A DNA stretch of 64,000 bases from the NCBI GenBank assembly GCA_027313705.1, contig DAHVDE010000058.1:1-64000 (forward strand), in the 5' to 3' direction. Source of the stretch: Actinomycetota bacterium (lineage in GTDB: Bacteria; Actinomycetota; Actinomycetes; Streptosporangiales; Streptosporangiaceae). The notes under the pieces are model-generated. The model saw only the letters and a list, made by a program, of their open reading frames with translations, was not told the DNA's origin and made no database searches. A program made the position numbers and the translations under genes. Shown in pieces: positions 52,724 through 61,287 of the stretch (within the stretch, counting starts at the first letter, position 1; every line of letters begins with the position of its first letter).

Positions 52724-55255
52724 CTACTGGGCGACCGTGGTCTTCTGCACGTGCAGCAAGAACTCGGCATTGCTCTTGGTTTCCTTCATGCGCTCCATCA
52801 GGACCTCGAGCGCCTGCTGCGGCTCGAGCGCGTGCAGCACCCGGCGCAGCTGCCAGACGATCTTGAGTTCCTCCGGGGTCATCAGCAGCTCTTCCTTCCT
52901 GGTGCCGGACGCGTCCACGTCGATGGCGGGGAAGATGCGCTTGTCGGCGAGCTCGCGGCGCAGCCTGAGCTCCATGTTGCCCGTGCCCTTGAACTCCTCG
53001 AAAATGACCTCGTCGGCACGGGAGCCGGTCTCGATCAGCGCGGTCGCGAGGATGGTCAGCGATCCGCCGTGCTCGATGTTGCGCGCCGCGCCGAAGAAGC
53101 GCTTGGGCGGGTACAACGCGGTGGAGTCAACACCACCTGACATGATGCGCCCGCTGGCCGGGGCAGCCAGGTTGTAGGCGCGGCCGAGCCTGGTGATCGA
53201 GTCGAGCAGCACGACCACGTCGTGGCCCATCTCGACCAGGCGCTTGGCCCGCTCGATCGCGAGCTCGGCGACCATGGTGTGGTCCTCGGCCGGGCGGTCG
53301 AAGGTCGAGTGGATGACCTCGCCCTTGACCGACCGCTGCATGTCGGTGACTTCCTCGGGCCGCTCGTCCACGAGGACGACCATCAGGTGGCACTCGGGGT
53401 TGTTCTTGGTGATCGCATTGGCGATGGCCTGGAGGATCATCGTCTTGCCTGCCTTGGGCGGCGACACGATGAGGCCGCGCTGGCCCTTGCCGATCGGGCA
53501 GATCAGGTCGACGATCCTGGTCGTCATGATGGTCGGGTCGGACTCAAGACGCAGCCGCTGCTGCGGGTAGAGCGGTACCAGCTTGGAGAACTCAGGGCGG
53601 CCCTTGGATTCTTCGGGATCAAGGCCGTTGACCTTATCCAGGCGAACCAGGGCGTTGAACTTCTCGCGGCGCTCGCCTTCCCTCGGCTGCCTGATCGCGC
53701 CTTCGATCACGTCACCCTTGCGCAGGCCATAGCGGCGGACCTGAGAGAGGGAGACGTAGACGTCGTTGGAACCCGGCAGGTAACCCGTGGTGCGGACAAA
53801 GCCGTAGTTGTCGAGCACGTCGAGGATGCCCGCGATCGGGATCAGGATGTCGTCTTCGGTGATGACCGGCTCTGAATCGCCTGAACCGCGCTCGCGACGG
53901 CGGTTGGTTCCGCCTTGCTGGCTGCGGTTGCGGAACCGGTCACGCTCACGGCCGCGGCGGCCGCCGTCGCGGTCGTCGTCGCGTCCGCCGTTGTCGCGGT
54001 CCCTGTTCGAGTCGCGGCTTGAATCGCGGCTTGTGTCGCGGCTTGTGTCGCGGCTTGAATCGCGGCTTGTGTCGCGGCTTGTGTCGCGGCTTGAATCGCG
54101 GCTTGTGTCGCGGCCTGAGTCACGGTGGCTCTGCTGACCGTTGGCGCTGCCGGCACCAGCGGCTGAGTCGCGCTGCTGGTCGCCTCGGGTGGCGCCGGCC
54201 GGCTGGTCCCCGGCATCGGCGGCGCGAGCCTGCTCCTCGCGACGGCCGTTGCTAGTCCGGGTGCGGCGGTCTCGCTGGCTCTCCCGTCGAGTGCCACCGT
54301 CGGCGCCCTGGGTACGGCGCGGGCCAGGGGCGTCGCCATCGGCACCTTGCTCGGTGGCCGATGCCGTCTCGCCTGGCGCCTCGCCCGCTACCTGGCCGGC
54401 CGTCTCGGCGGTGTCTGTGCGTGTCGCCTGGGCCGTGCTCGCCACTCTGGCAGCCTCCGCGCCGGCATGGGCGGTGACCTGGGCATCGGCCTGGGCCGTC
54501 ATGCCGGTCTCAGCCTCGGCGTGAGAGCGGCTCGCCGTTGCCGGTGCGGTGGCGTCGGCCAGGGTCGGGGCAGCGGCCTGAGCCGTGGTTACTGCCGGGG
54601 CGCTGACCGTGACGTCGCTGACCGCAGGGGTGCTGACCGCAGGGGTGCTGACCGCAGGGGCGCTGATCACGGGGTTGCTGACCGCGCGGGCGGGGCTTGG
54701 CTCACTAGGTGCTGAAGTGAACTCACTGACCATGCTGAGCTGGCCTGATCCGTCTGATTCCATGGCGTCCTGCTCGAAGGGGCGATTAGCGCCTGCTCCC
54801 GCGGGCGCATTCCGCTTGACTGAATTTCCGTTTACTTCGCTTTGATTGTGCTCGACTCGATCGATCGGCTCCGCCGCGTTGCCCGGCTCCCCGGATCGGG
54901 CGGTAACTGACCCTTGGCCGACCCCATCGCGCGTGCCGCCGGCCGCATTGCGGCCATGCCGCCGTTCTTCGATCGCGGCGATGATCTGACCTTTACGCAT
55001 CCGGCCAGTGCCGGTAATGCCGAGTGATTGCGCTAGCCGCTGCAGTTCGGCGAGGAGCATGCTCTCCAGGCGCCCGGTCTCATGCGTCCCCTGTGAGCTG
55101 GCCTCCTGGCCACCAACCAAAGAGCGTACTGCGCCGCCGTGTCCTAGGGAAGACCCCGCACTGTCAGAAGTGTGTTCCGCCTGCCCAGCGGTGATTGGGC
55201 CTTCGGTCGAAGACGGCTCGGTAGCGCCGGAGAACAGATCGGTAGTTTCGGTCAC
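52724..55255 (-). CDS. rho: Transcription termination factor Rho
   Basis: 843 residues with a very long N-terminal extension (about 430 residues). After a Rho-N-like helical part (LLAELQRLAQSLGITGTGRMRKGQIIAAI) comes a low-complexity Ala/Thr/Ser and then RDTSRDSS/RG-rich basic region of the actinobacterial type. The C-terminal motor is complete: RNA-binding cold-shock fold (GFVRTTGYLPGSNDVYVS), Walker A VSPPKAGKTMILQAI, Walker B DVVVLLDSITRLGRAYN and the Q/R loops in TALIETGSRADEVIFEEFKG. GTG 55255 is preferred: GGAAGGA lies 6 bases upstream, while the frame opening at 55270 is TTG. Confidence 0.96.
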   Translation of the reverse strand: MTETTDLFSGATEPSSTEGPITAGQAEHTSDSAGSSLGHGGAVRSLVGGQEASSQGTHETGRLESMLLAELQRLAQSLGITGTGRMRKGQIIAAIEERRHGRNAAGGTRDGVGQGSVTARSGEPGNAAEPIDRVEHNQSEVNGNSVKRNAPAGAGANRPFEQDAMESDGSGQLSMVSEFTSAPSEPSPARAVSNPVISAPAVSTPAVSTPAVSDVTVSAPAVTTAQAAAPTLADATAPATASRSHAEAETGMTAQADAQVTAHAGAEAARVASTAQATRTDTAETAGQVAGEAPGETASATEQGADGDAPGPRRTQGADGGTRRESQRDRRTRTSNGRREEQARAADAGDQPAGATRGDQQRDSAAGAGSANGQQSHRDSGRDTSRDSSRDTSRDTSRDSSRDTSRDTSRDSSRDSNRDRDNGGRDDDRDGGRRGRERDRFRNRSQQGGTNRRRERGSGDSEPVITEDDILIPIAGILDVLDNYGFVRTTGYLPGSNDVYVSLSQVRRYGLRKGDVIEGAIRQPREGERREKFNALVRLDKVNGLDPEESKGRPEFSKLVPLYPQQRLRLESDPTIMTTRIVDLICPIGKGQRGLIVSPPKAGKTMILQAIANAITKNNPECHLMVVLVDERPEEVTDMQRSVKGEVIHSTFDRPAEDHTMVAELAIERAKRLVEMGHDVVVLLDSITRLGRAYNLAAPASGRIMSGGVDSTALYPPKRFFGAARNIEHGGSLTILATALIETGSRADEVIFEEFKGTGNMELRLRRELADKRIFPAIDVDASGTRKEELLMTPEELKIVWQLRRVLHALEPQQALEVLMERMKETKSNAEFLLHVQKTTVAQ
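54009..54119 (-). repeat. 12-bp/36-bp tandem repeat in rho
   Basis: Nine or so 12-bp units alternate as CGCGGCTTGTGT and CGCGGCTTGAAT, forming a higher-order 36-bp period with three near-identical copies. They encode the Ser-Arg-Asp-(Thr/Ser) repeats of the basic RNA-binding extension. Confidence 0.9.
54605..54670 (-). repeat. 15-bp repeat in the rho N-terminal region
   Basis: Short 15-bp units of GCTGACCGCAGGGGT type (plus strand) encode Val-Ser-Thr-Pro-Ala repeats. In frame with rho. Confidence 0.75.
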
Positions 55256-55947
55256 AAGGGGTCCTTCCAAGATGCGGGCTTACTAAAGTGCGATCGCCTA
55301 ACGCTTTTCGCCACCAGACTCCCGCTATCGCCGCCAACCTGATCTATCAGGCTGCTTTTACTAAATTTAGCCATTCCCATATTTATCGGCAGTCGGCCGA
55401 CTACCGCGCGCGCGAAACATCGCCGCCTCAAGCTGGCGCTAGGACTTGGCGTAGGCGCGTGCAGGCTTTGAACGTCTCCCGACGGACGGTTATCACCGAG
55501 AGCAACCCGCTGTCGCCTGGTACTGCCACAACTACGGCCTGACGGGGTGCGAATATGCACCGCGCCCCGGGACGGGGCATCTGGTGCCTCGCCCAGTCTA
55601 ACACCAACACCGGCCACGACATTCCTTCTGAACCACTTGACGCGCCCGAGCACTGCTATCACAAGCCTGAACCGGCTGTCCAAGCTGCGGGAATTCGACT
55701 CCGAAGGGGCTGGCGCCTCCGGCCTGGAGGGCTGGTTAGGGCCTAGCCTGCGGGGGTGGAACTACGCCGATATCATCGACGCCTTGGGGGCTTACAGGCA
55801 TCCGATACCCGGCTTCGCTCACGCTTAATCTCGGCCAGCAGAACACTGTCGCCTCGGTAGCGGATAGATATCAGGCCGAAGGTATAGGACGTAGGAGTTT
55901 CTGACAAGAGCCTGTTCGGCCGGCCCGCATGGCCTGCCCCCGTCCGG
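55256..55947. other. Long non-coding stretch upstream of rho
   Basis: 692 bases between rho and nrtL with no recognisable gene. An unusually AT-rich part (about 55350-55395) holds three palindromes: CCTGATCTATCAGG (55338-55351), CTAAATTTAG (55361-55370) and AGTCGGCCGACT (55391-55402). Rho genes are often autoregulated through a leader, so this may be the promoter/leader region. In related genomes homoserine/threonine genes are often nearby; none is present here. Confidence 0.5.
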
Positions 55948-57033
55948 TCATATTCTCGGCGGTGCCGAGACGCCAAGCAGGCCAAGGCCGACCGAGAGCG
56001 TCACCCTTGCTGCATCAGCTAGCTCCAGCCTGGCAGCGACCCGCAAGCTGGCCCCGGCGGCTGCCGCACCGCGGCGCCGACCCGGCAGGACTGCGCAGGT
56101 CTCCGCGCAGTCGAGCCAGACTCCGGCGACGAATACGAGGTAGCTGACCAGGTCGGCCGGGCGCCGGCGCCTGGCCGCCGCCCCGGTGCGTTCTGGCAGC
56201 CATGACATGGCATCGATGAGCGCGAACTCGGCCTGCTCAAGCTGATCTTGGGCGCGGACTCCCTGAGAAGCCGGCAGCGGTGCAGGCGTTGCGGCCAGGC
56301 CGAGCTCAGCCGCCCAGCGGAGTGTTGCGGTCGCGTCCGAGTGCGCGTACCTGACCAGGACGAACGGATTCGAGAGGTCAAGTGGCCTGGCAAGCTGCTC
56401 TTGCACTTTGGCAATCACAGGGGTTGGCGCCGCGGCAAGCGCGAAGCGGACAGCGTCGGAGCCGTGCCTGGTCACGGCGGCTAGCAAGCTGTCCTGGCCA
56501 GCGTTACCAGGCGCCATGGCCGCGCTTCGTTCCGACACGAACGAGACGTCGGCTCCCGCAGCGGCGGCGAGCCGCCCGGTGAGCCAGTCATGGTGTGCGC
56601 GCCACGCCTGCGCCCAGCCCAATCCGGCAGTTAGATCCGGCGGCACGGGCGCGCTGACCCGCACCCCGGCCAGCGCGTCGCTGTGCCCGGCCGAGCTTCC
56701 GGCGGCGACGACCCTGGCGGGCAGTAGGGCGAGGTGACTGGCGGCCACCGTCACGTTGAGATAGCCACCCGCCGGTCGTGCGGCCAAAATCCAAGGCAAC
56801 TCCGCGAGCGATCCTGCCAGCCGCGCAGCGACATCCTCAGGAGGCCGGCCAGCAGCCCTTGCCACCGCGAAAGGAAGAGACGTAGCGTAACTGCCCGGCC
56901 GATGGCGATGGCCGGCCGGGCGGCGCCAGGTGCCAGAAGCACCGAGCGCGGCCGCAGCGGCCGGCAACTCACCCGCGATGACCGCCGCGCGAACAGCGTC
57001 CGCCAGCGCGGAGCCGATATCGGCAGGAATCAT
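55948..57033 (-). CDS. nrtL: ArgRS-related anticodon-binding protein (NrtL-like)
   Basis: 361 residues. The C-terminal part (GLGLLGVSAPPRI, with SYLVFVAGVWLDCAETC before it) matches the DALR anticodon-binding domain of arginyl-tRNA synthetase, and the N-terminal part resembles the Arg-N domain (YATSLPFAVARAAGRPPEDVAARLAGSL). The catalytic HIGH and KMSKS motifs are missing, so it cannot charge tRNA. Such paralogs are called NrtL in Streptomyces; role unknown. ATG directly follows the TGA of the response regulator (TGAATG). Confidence 0.8.
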   Translation of the reverse strand: MIPADIGSALADAVRAAVIAGELPAAAAALGASGTWRRPAGHRHRPGSYATSLPFAVARAAGRPPEDVAARLAGSLAELPWILAARPAGGYLNVTVAASHLALLPARVVAAGSSAGHSDALAGVRVSAPVPPDLTAGLGWAQAWRAHHDWLTGRLAAAAGADVSFVSERSAAMAPGNAGQDSLLAAVTRHGSDAVRFALAAAPTPVIAKVQEQLARPLDLSNPFVLVRYAHSDATATLRWAAELGLAATPAPLPASQGVRAQDQLEQAEFALIDAMSWLPERTGAAARRRRPADLVSYLVFVAGVWLDCAETCAVLPGRRRGAAAAGASLRVAARLELADAARVTLSVGLGLLGVSAPPRI

Positions 57034-57429
57034 TCAGTCGAAGGCTGTGCTCGAGGTTCCGGCTAGCTCACGCACCACTCTGATCATCTCGGCAGGGTCG
57101 AAGGGCTTGGTGAGATAGGCATCCACCCCGACCTGCCTGCCGCGGTCCCTGTCGTCCTCCTGAGCACGGGCGGTAATCAAGACGACCCTAATCGCCGACG
57201 TGAGCGGATTGCGACGAAGCTGAGTCGCCGTCACCCAGCCGTCCAGTCTGGGCATCATGACGTCCAGCGTGATCACGTCGGGCTGGACTGCTACGACACG
57301 GTCCAGGCAGTCCTGACCGTCAACAGCCGTGAAGACCTCGAAGCCCTCAAGCTCAAGGTTTACGGCGATAAGCTGACGAATGACCTCGTCGTCATCGACA
57401 ACCAGCACTCGCCCAAGTCCCTGTGTCAC
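57034..57429 (-). CDS. Receiver-only response regulator
   Basis: 131 residues consisting of a single CheY-like receiver. Acidic pocket VLVVDDDEV, phospho-acceptor Asp in VITLDVMMPRLDGW, and LITARAQ plus YLTKPFDPAEM (Thr and Lys). No output domain, so it acts by protein contact. Upstream of nrtL with no gap. GTG 57429 has a TANNNT box 6 bases upstream. Confidence 0.88.
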   Translation of the reverse strand: MTQGLGRVLVVDDDEVIRQLIAVNLELEGFEVFTAVDGQDCLDRVVAVQPDVITLDVMMPRLDGWVTATQLRRNPLTSAIRVVLITARAQEDDRDRGRQVGVDAYLTKPFDPAEMIRVVRELAGTSSTAFD

Positions 57430-57435
57430 GGCGTG

Positions 57436-57441
57436 AGGCTA
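57436..57441 (-). promoter_or_regulatory. -10 box of a leaderless promoter (response regulator)
   Basis: On the minus strand TAGCCT ends 6 bases before the GTG at 57429; no ribosome binding site. Confidence 0.6.
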
Positions 57442-57576
57442 TCGGCCACGCGCCCGTTCTCGCTCGCAGATTGGCCAGGTGTCTTGCAGGCAAGCTTTAC
57501 GTGCGCTAACCGGCCTGGGTGACTGGTACTCTTGCTCAGTCCCCATCAGACGGTGATCTCGGGGACGAACGCGCCA

Positions 57577-57648
57577 GCCCCCATAGCTCAGGGGATAGAG
57601 CAACGGCCTCCGGAGCCGTGTGCGCAGGTTCGAATCCTGCTGGGGGCG
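57577..57648 (+). tRNA. tRNA-Arg (anticodon CCG)
   Basis: A 72-nt cloverleaf: acceptor GCCCCCA pairs with TGGGGGC, D-arm GCTC/GAGC, anticodon stem ACGGC/GCCGT with loop CTCCGGA (anticodon CCG, reads CGG), T-arm GCAGG-TTCGAAT-CCTGC. CCA is not encoded. The 3' part is the left copy of a 41-bp repeat found again at 62905-62945, so this gene is an integration site. Confidence 0.95.
57606..57646 (+). repeat. attL-like repeat in the tRNA-Arg gene
   Basis: Covers the anticodon loop to the end of the acceptor stem. Identical over 41 bases to 62905-62945; the flanks differ at both ends. Confidence 0.85.
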
Positions 57649-57703
57649 CACCCTCTGACCTGGACAAATGCCCGCTGACCTGCCGTTATGACGGGTCGGT
57701 CAT

Positions 57704-57907
57704 TTGATCATGTGCAGCCGGATGCCGCTGAACATACGCGGAACGAACCCAGGTCATCGGCCACCCGAGCCGGTCGCCGCGTGGAAGTCCGAACTCCAAG
57801 CCCGGCAGCGCGATGCCGTCCGTCCCGAGCCCATGCCGCGCGTGCCGCACGCCGAGGCCATTGCGGCCGAGGTCACTCGCATCCCCGAGCCAGAGGCAGC
57901 AGGCTAA
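57704..57907 (+). CDS. Small hypothetical protein of the island
   Basis: 67 residues, rich in Pro, Arg and Ala, no recognised domain. It ends just before the strong ribosome site of the next gene, so the two could be co-translated. Start and reality uncertain. Confidence 0.35.
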   Translation: MIMCSRMPLNIRGTNPGHRPPEPVAAWKSELQARQRDAVRPEPMPRVPHAEAIAAEVTRIPEPEAAG

Positions 57908-57925
57908 GGAAAGGAGGTGCTGACC

Positions 57926-58780
57926 ATGGACGCAGACCAGGTCCCCGACGCCCTCCCCGCCACCGTCATCCGGCCCCGGCCGCTGATCATGGCAGTCATG
58001 ACGCAGTCCCTGACCGAACTCGGACCCGCCAGCCGCACAGCTTTGGCGTGGCAGTGGGTACTCACCGGCCACGGACCGGCTCCCGTCAGCGGGACGCCCG
58101 GCACCGGCAGCCCGCCCACGGACACCGAAATCACCGCCGAGGCGCGGCAGGGCACGGATTCCGCCCCGCCCGAATGCGGCTGGCCGCCCTGGCGGTACGC
58201 CCGCGATCCAGACCCCGACCGGCAGCAGGCCCGCCGCGTCCTGCACTGGCTGACCGGAGCCGCCGACGCCATCCCGCTGTTCGACCCCGGCTGCGGCCGG
58301 CACGTCGGCGACACGCCGATGAGCGCGCTCTCCCGTCGGCACTCGCCGCTCGACCCGGTGACCAACCTCGCCCACCCGGAACCGGCTTACCCCCTAGCCG
58401 ACCTGATCTCCATCAGCGGTGCCGGCTGTGGCGTCACCAACATCGACGGAGAAAACATGGTGTACCTCGATATCGTCATCATGCAAGGACACGAAGGCCA
58501 GCCCCCGGCCGAGCCCGACAGGCACCCGCCACCGCAATGGGGCGAAGGAGTCCAGCAAGTCCACGACTGGGCAACCGGAGAGGATCAGAAGCCTCCCGCC
58601 GACCACCACGGCTGCGGCGACTACCACCCCTGCCCGGCCAACGCCGATGCCAGTGCGAAGCCGCCGGGCACTGCCTCGGCGGCCGGTGCCCAGCGTGCAC
58701 CGAGCACATCTGCGGCGCCGCATGGCCAACGATCGAGTCGACCTTCTAACCTCCGGCATTCAACTCATCCGGCGATTTAG
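57926..58780 (+). CDS. Hypothetical protein of the island
   Basis: 284 residues, not recognised. AAAGGAGG lies 8 bases before ATG 57926, so it is very likely translated. The segment RTALAWQWVLTGHGPAPVSG and a later RQQARRVLHWLTGAADAIPLF resemble, as I recall, hypothetical proteins on actinomycete integrative elements. A Cys/His-rich C-terminal third (HHGCGDYHPCPAN) is low complexity. No membrane helix or signal peptide. Confidence 0.6.
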   Translation: MDADQVPDALPATVIRPRPLIMAVMTQSLTELGPASRTALAWQWVLTGHGPAPVSGTPGTGSPPTDTEITAEARQGTDSAPPECGWPPWRYARDPDPDRQQARRVLHWLTGAADAIPLFDPGCGRHVGDTPMSALSRRHSPLDPVTNLAHPEPAYPLADLISISGAGCGVTNIDGENMVYLDIVIMQGHEGQPPAEPDRHPPPQWGEGVQQVHDWATGEDQKPPADHHGCGDYHPCPANADASAKPPGTASAAGAQRAPSTSAAPHGQRSSRPSNLRHSTHPAI

Positions 58781-58969
58781 CGCTGCCTCTGTTTTCACAG
58801 GGCTTTGAGCTGGGATTTTGTGGCCTTTTCCCTGGCGGCGGGCGTGGCGCGGGCGCACCCGGCGGGTGCGCGGCGCGGGATCACCGGTTCAGCAGCGAAG
58901 GGCGCCCTGGTCCTGGAAGATTTCGGGTTACCACACCAGCGAAAATTCCAGATCGGAGCGCCCTTCGCG

Positions 58970-59490
58970 ATGAAAGGATACGTCCTGAGACCGTGCCCTG
59001 GAGGTCTCTGCCGACGGGCACGGCCTGGTCGGCCACGCCGGCGCGATACTGCTACGCAAGCTCGCCGACCAGTGCGGCCTGACCGCCGCGCTCGACGGGG
59101 CGCTCACCCAGAAGGGAACGTTCCCGCAGCTCGGCAGGGGCATGGTGCTGGTCTCGACGGCGATCGCGATCGCGATGGGCGCCACCGCGATGGCGGACAT
59201 CGCGGTCCTGGACCATCTCGCCCTCGTGCTCGGGGCCGTGCCGTCCGGGTCCACGGTCCGCCGTGTGCTGGGCCTGGCCTCCGACCCGGTCCTGGTGAGG
59301 ATCGCGCAGGCCAGGGCGAGAACCCGCAGGCACGTGTGGGAGCTGATCGAGGAAGCCGGCGGGTTCCCGTGGCTGACGGTCGCGGGCAAGACCCTGGCCG
59401 GGTACGTGGTCATCGACATGGACGCGACCCTGGTCACCGCGCACTCAGGCAAGGAGAAAGCGGCTCCTACCTGGAAAAAAGGGTACGGAC
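58970..59490 (+). pseudogene. IS1380-family transposase, 5' fragment
   Basis: Begins ATGAAAGGATACGTCCTGAG; after one frameshift near 58995 the frame reads LEVSADGHGLVGHAGAILL, VLVSTAIAIAMGATAMADIAVL and GYVVIDMDATLVTAHSGKEKAAP, the N-terminal half of an IS1380-type DDE transposase (the first catalytic Asp is in IDMDAT). It breaks off at WKKGYG and the remaining catalytic domain is missing. Confidence 0.7.
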
Positions 59491-59565
59491 TGTTAACTGA
59501 ACTACCGGCGGCGTCTTCCCAGTTCAGCGGACGTGCGGATTGGCTGTTGGCTACGGTCCCTGCTC

Positions 59566-59710
59566 ATGGCCGATGACGGGAATTTCTTGGACACGGCGGG
59601 GCTGGCGGTCCTGGCGAGGGGTGAGCTGCGAGAGACGGGCAATCCGTGGAAGCCGTTCGAGCTGGTCGACGCGGACGGCGGCGTGGTCGCCCCGGTCGCC
59701 GGCGGTCTCC
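59566..59710 (+). pseudogene. N-terminal fragment of a tyrosine integrase
   Basis: About 48 codons read NFLDTAGLAVLARGELRETG and PWKPFELVDADGGVVAPVA, the start of Tn554-like tyrosine integrases that pair with DUF6262 proteins. The catalytic domain is absent; homology stops near 59710. Confidence 0.5.
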
Positions 59711-59823
59711 GTCATCCGCAAGCACCGCGCGGTCAGCCTCGGCATGCCGGGCACCCGGCCGCACGCGGCCGGATCCCGGGTTCGCCCGTGACCCGGGATC
59801 CGGGCACGCCGCGAACCAGGCCG

Positions 59824-60240
59824 ATGAGGCAAGGGCGCCAGGCCGACTCCGCCCGCCGGCGCCAGCGGGTCACCGCCGCGATAAACAAGGCCTCCGCCGA
59901 CGGCGCCGAGATCAGCGTGTCCGCCATCGCCCGCGCAGCCGGAGTCGACCGCACCTTCCTCTACCGCCACCGCGACCTCCTCGCCCAGGTCCACGCCCTG
60001 GAAGCCGCCCCGCCCGTGACCGGCGCGCACGAACCGGGCACAGCCGTCACCCGGGCATCGCTGCAGGCAGACCTGCTCGCCGCCCACGAACGAGCCACCC
60101 GCCTCACCGCCCGCATCCGCCAGCTCGAGAAGCGGCTGTCGGAATCCCTCGGCGAGCAGGCATGGCGGGAATCCGGGCTCGGCGCCCCCGCCGACATCGA
60201 CGCGCTCACCCAGAAGATCACCTACCTCGAGCAGCAGTCC
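59824..60240 (+). pseudogene. DUF6262/TnpC-like protein, 3' truncated
   Basis: About 139 codons: RRRQRVTAAINKASADGAEI then VSAIARAAGVDRTFLYRHRDLL (helix-turn-helix) and a coiled-coil (ARIRQLEKRLSESLGEQAW, DALTQKITYLEQQ). This is the small third protein of Tn554-like transposition modules. The coiled coil is cut at about 60240, where the ATPase remnant begins in another frame. A GTG at 59788 is an alternative start. Confidence 0.6.
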
Positions 60241-61136
60241 GCACCCTCACCGCCATCACTCCAGCGGACTGTCCCACCTGCCACCAAGAGCTACCGTCCA
60301 CTCTCCTCGATCCGGCTGCGGCGATCGTGGCGATGCCAATTGAGCGCAATATCCAGCTCCTTGAAGAGCAGATTAATCTCTTCCAAGCGATGCGCAGCGA
60401 TCTAACCTGGGCAATTATCCCAAAAGGCAGCAAATAGTCGCGCTTAGCCAACGGATCCGGGCCTTGCAGCAGGCCGTGCGGGCGCAACGAGAAACCTTGG
60501 TGTCCGCTAGCGGAACACCCTCCATCAACGACGCCGAGAGGCGGGTTCACCTGCGCGACCGGCTTGAGGCACTAAACAACGTCGTATTCAGGCTTACAAG
60601 CCTGAATACGACGTTGGTACAGATCGCCCAGACATGGTCCAGCCTGCCGTCGGAACAGGCGGAACTCCGCGAGCAAGGAACCCCCCCAGGCAGACCGGGA
60701 CAAGGTCGACGCCCTGCAAGCGAGCTTTCTCAATCAACTGCGAGACTACGGATTCACAAGCCTGCCAATCTCCGAGCTGACGATCTCGGAGGACACCTAC
60801 CAACCAGTGTACGAGCGCTTCGATCTAGGCTTCGACCTGTCTGCCAGCGACATGGTGCGGAGCATCTGGAGTCATCGGATGGGGTTGCTTGAGGTGGCAC
60901 GCGGATTCACCAACCGCCACGCGCAGCTCCTGATCTTCGACGAGCCACGCCAGCAGAGCACCGATCCCTTGAGTTTCGCCGCGCTCTTCGAGCGAGCAGG
61001 ACAGGCGAATCAGTACGGGCAGCAGGTTATTTTCGCGACGAGTGAACCGGAGGTGAGCGTTCGGGCCATGCTCCAGGGGGTCGCTCACCAATATCTGGGG
61101 TTTGCCGGGAAGATGATCCGGCGGTTGGAGCATTAG
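60240..61136 (+). pseudogene. Rad50/SMC-like ATPase, C-terminal remnant with frameshifts
   Basis: Three frames read on. Piece 1 (to about 60420): CPTCHQELPSTLLDPAA and IQLLEEQINLFQAMRSDL (zinc-hook-like CXXC and coiled coil). Piece 2 (about 60425-60685): QIVALSQRIRALQQAVRAQ and RDRLEALNNVVFRL. Piece 3 (about 60685-61136): SASDMVRSIWSHRMGLLEVA (signature-like) and LLIFDEPRQQ (Walker B) and GQQVIFATSEPE. Frame changes lie near 60400-60425 (AAAA) and at the seven-C run near 60685. Those homopolymers could also be sequencing errors. The N-terminal Walker A half is missing. Confidence 0.6.
60577..60616. repeat. 19-bp perfect palindrome inside the ATPase remnant
   Basis: Arms 60577-60595 and 60598-60616 are exactly complementary, separated by only two bases. 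It falls in sequence that otherwise reads as protein. Confidence 0.85.
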
Positions 61137-61275
61137 CGACGCCGCCTAGCGTCGATTTACAAGGTGCCTCAAACTCCCGCCAGCGCTCAGGATCGTATGC
61201 AGGTCGTGTCTGCGCGCAGCTCTTCCTATCGGAACTACCTGGTACTACGCGGCGCTACTACAGACTACGGTGATG

Positions 61276-61281
61276 TAGGAT
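61276..61281 (+). promoter_or_regulatory. -10 box of a leaderless promoter (toxin-antitoxin operon)
   Basis: TAGGAT ends 6 bases before the ATG at 61288. Repeated CTAC motifs just upstream (about 61235-61270) may be operator sites. Confidence 0.5.
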
Positions 61282-61287
61282 TGGTGC

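Noticed and set aside
54009-54119. Repeat block in rho considered as a CRISPR or direct-repeat array
   Set aside because: No spacers; perfect in-frame 12/36-bp tandem repeat in the coding sequence.
55547-55828. 93-codon plus-strand frame upstream of rho
   Set aside because: No ribosome site and no recognisable sequence; treated as non-coding.
58852-58871. GC-rich inverted repeat GCGCACCCG/CGGGTGCGC before the IS1380 remnant, as a possible insertion-sequence end
   Set aside because: No matching partner at the other end, since the element is truncated; cannot be assigned.
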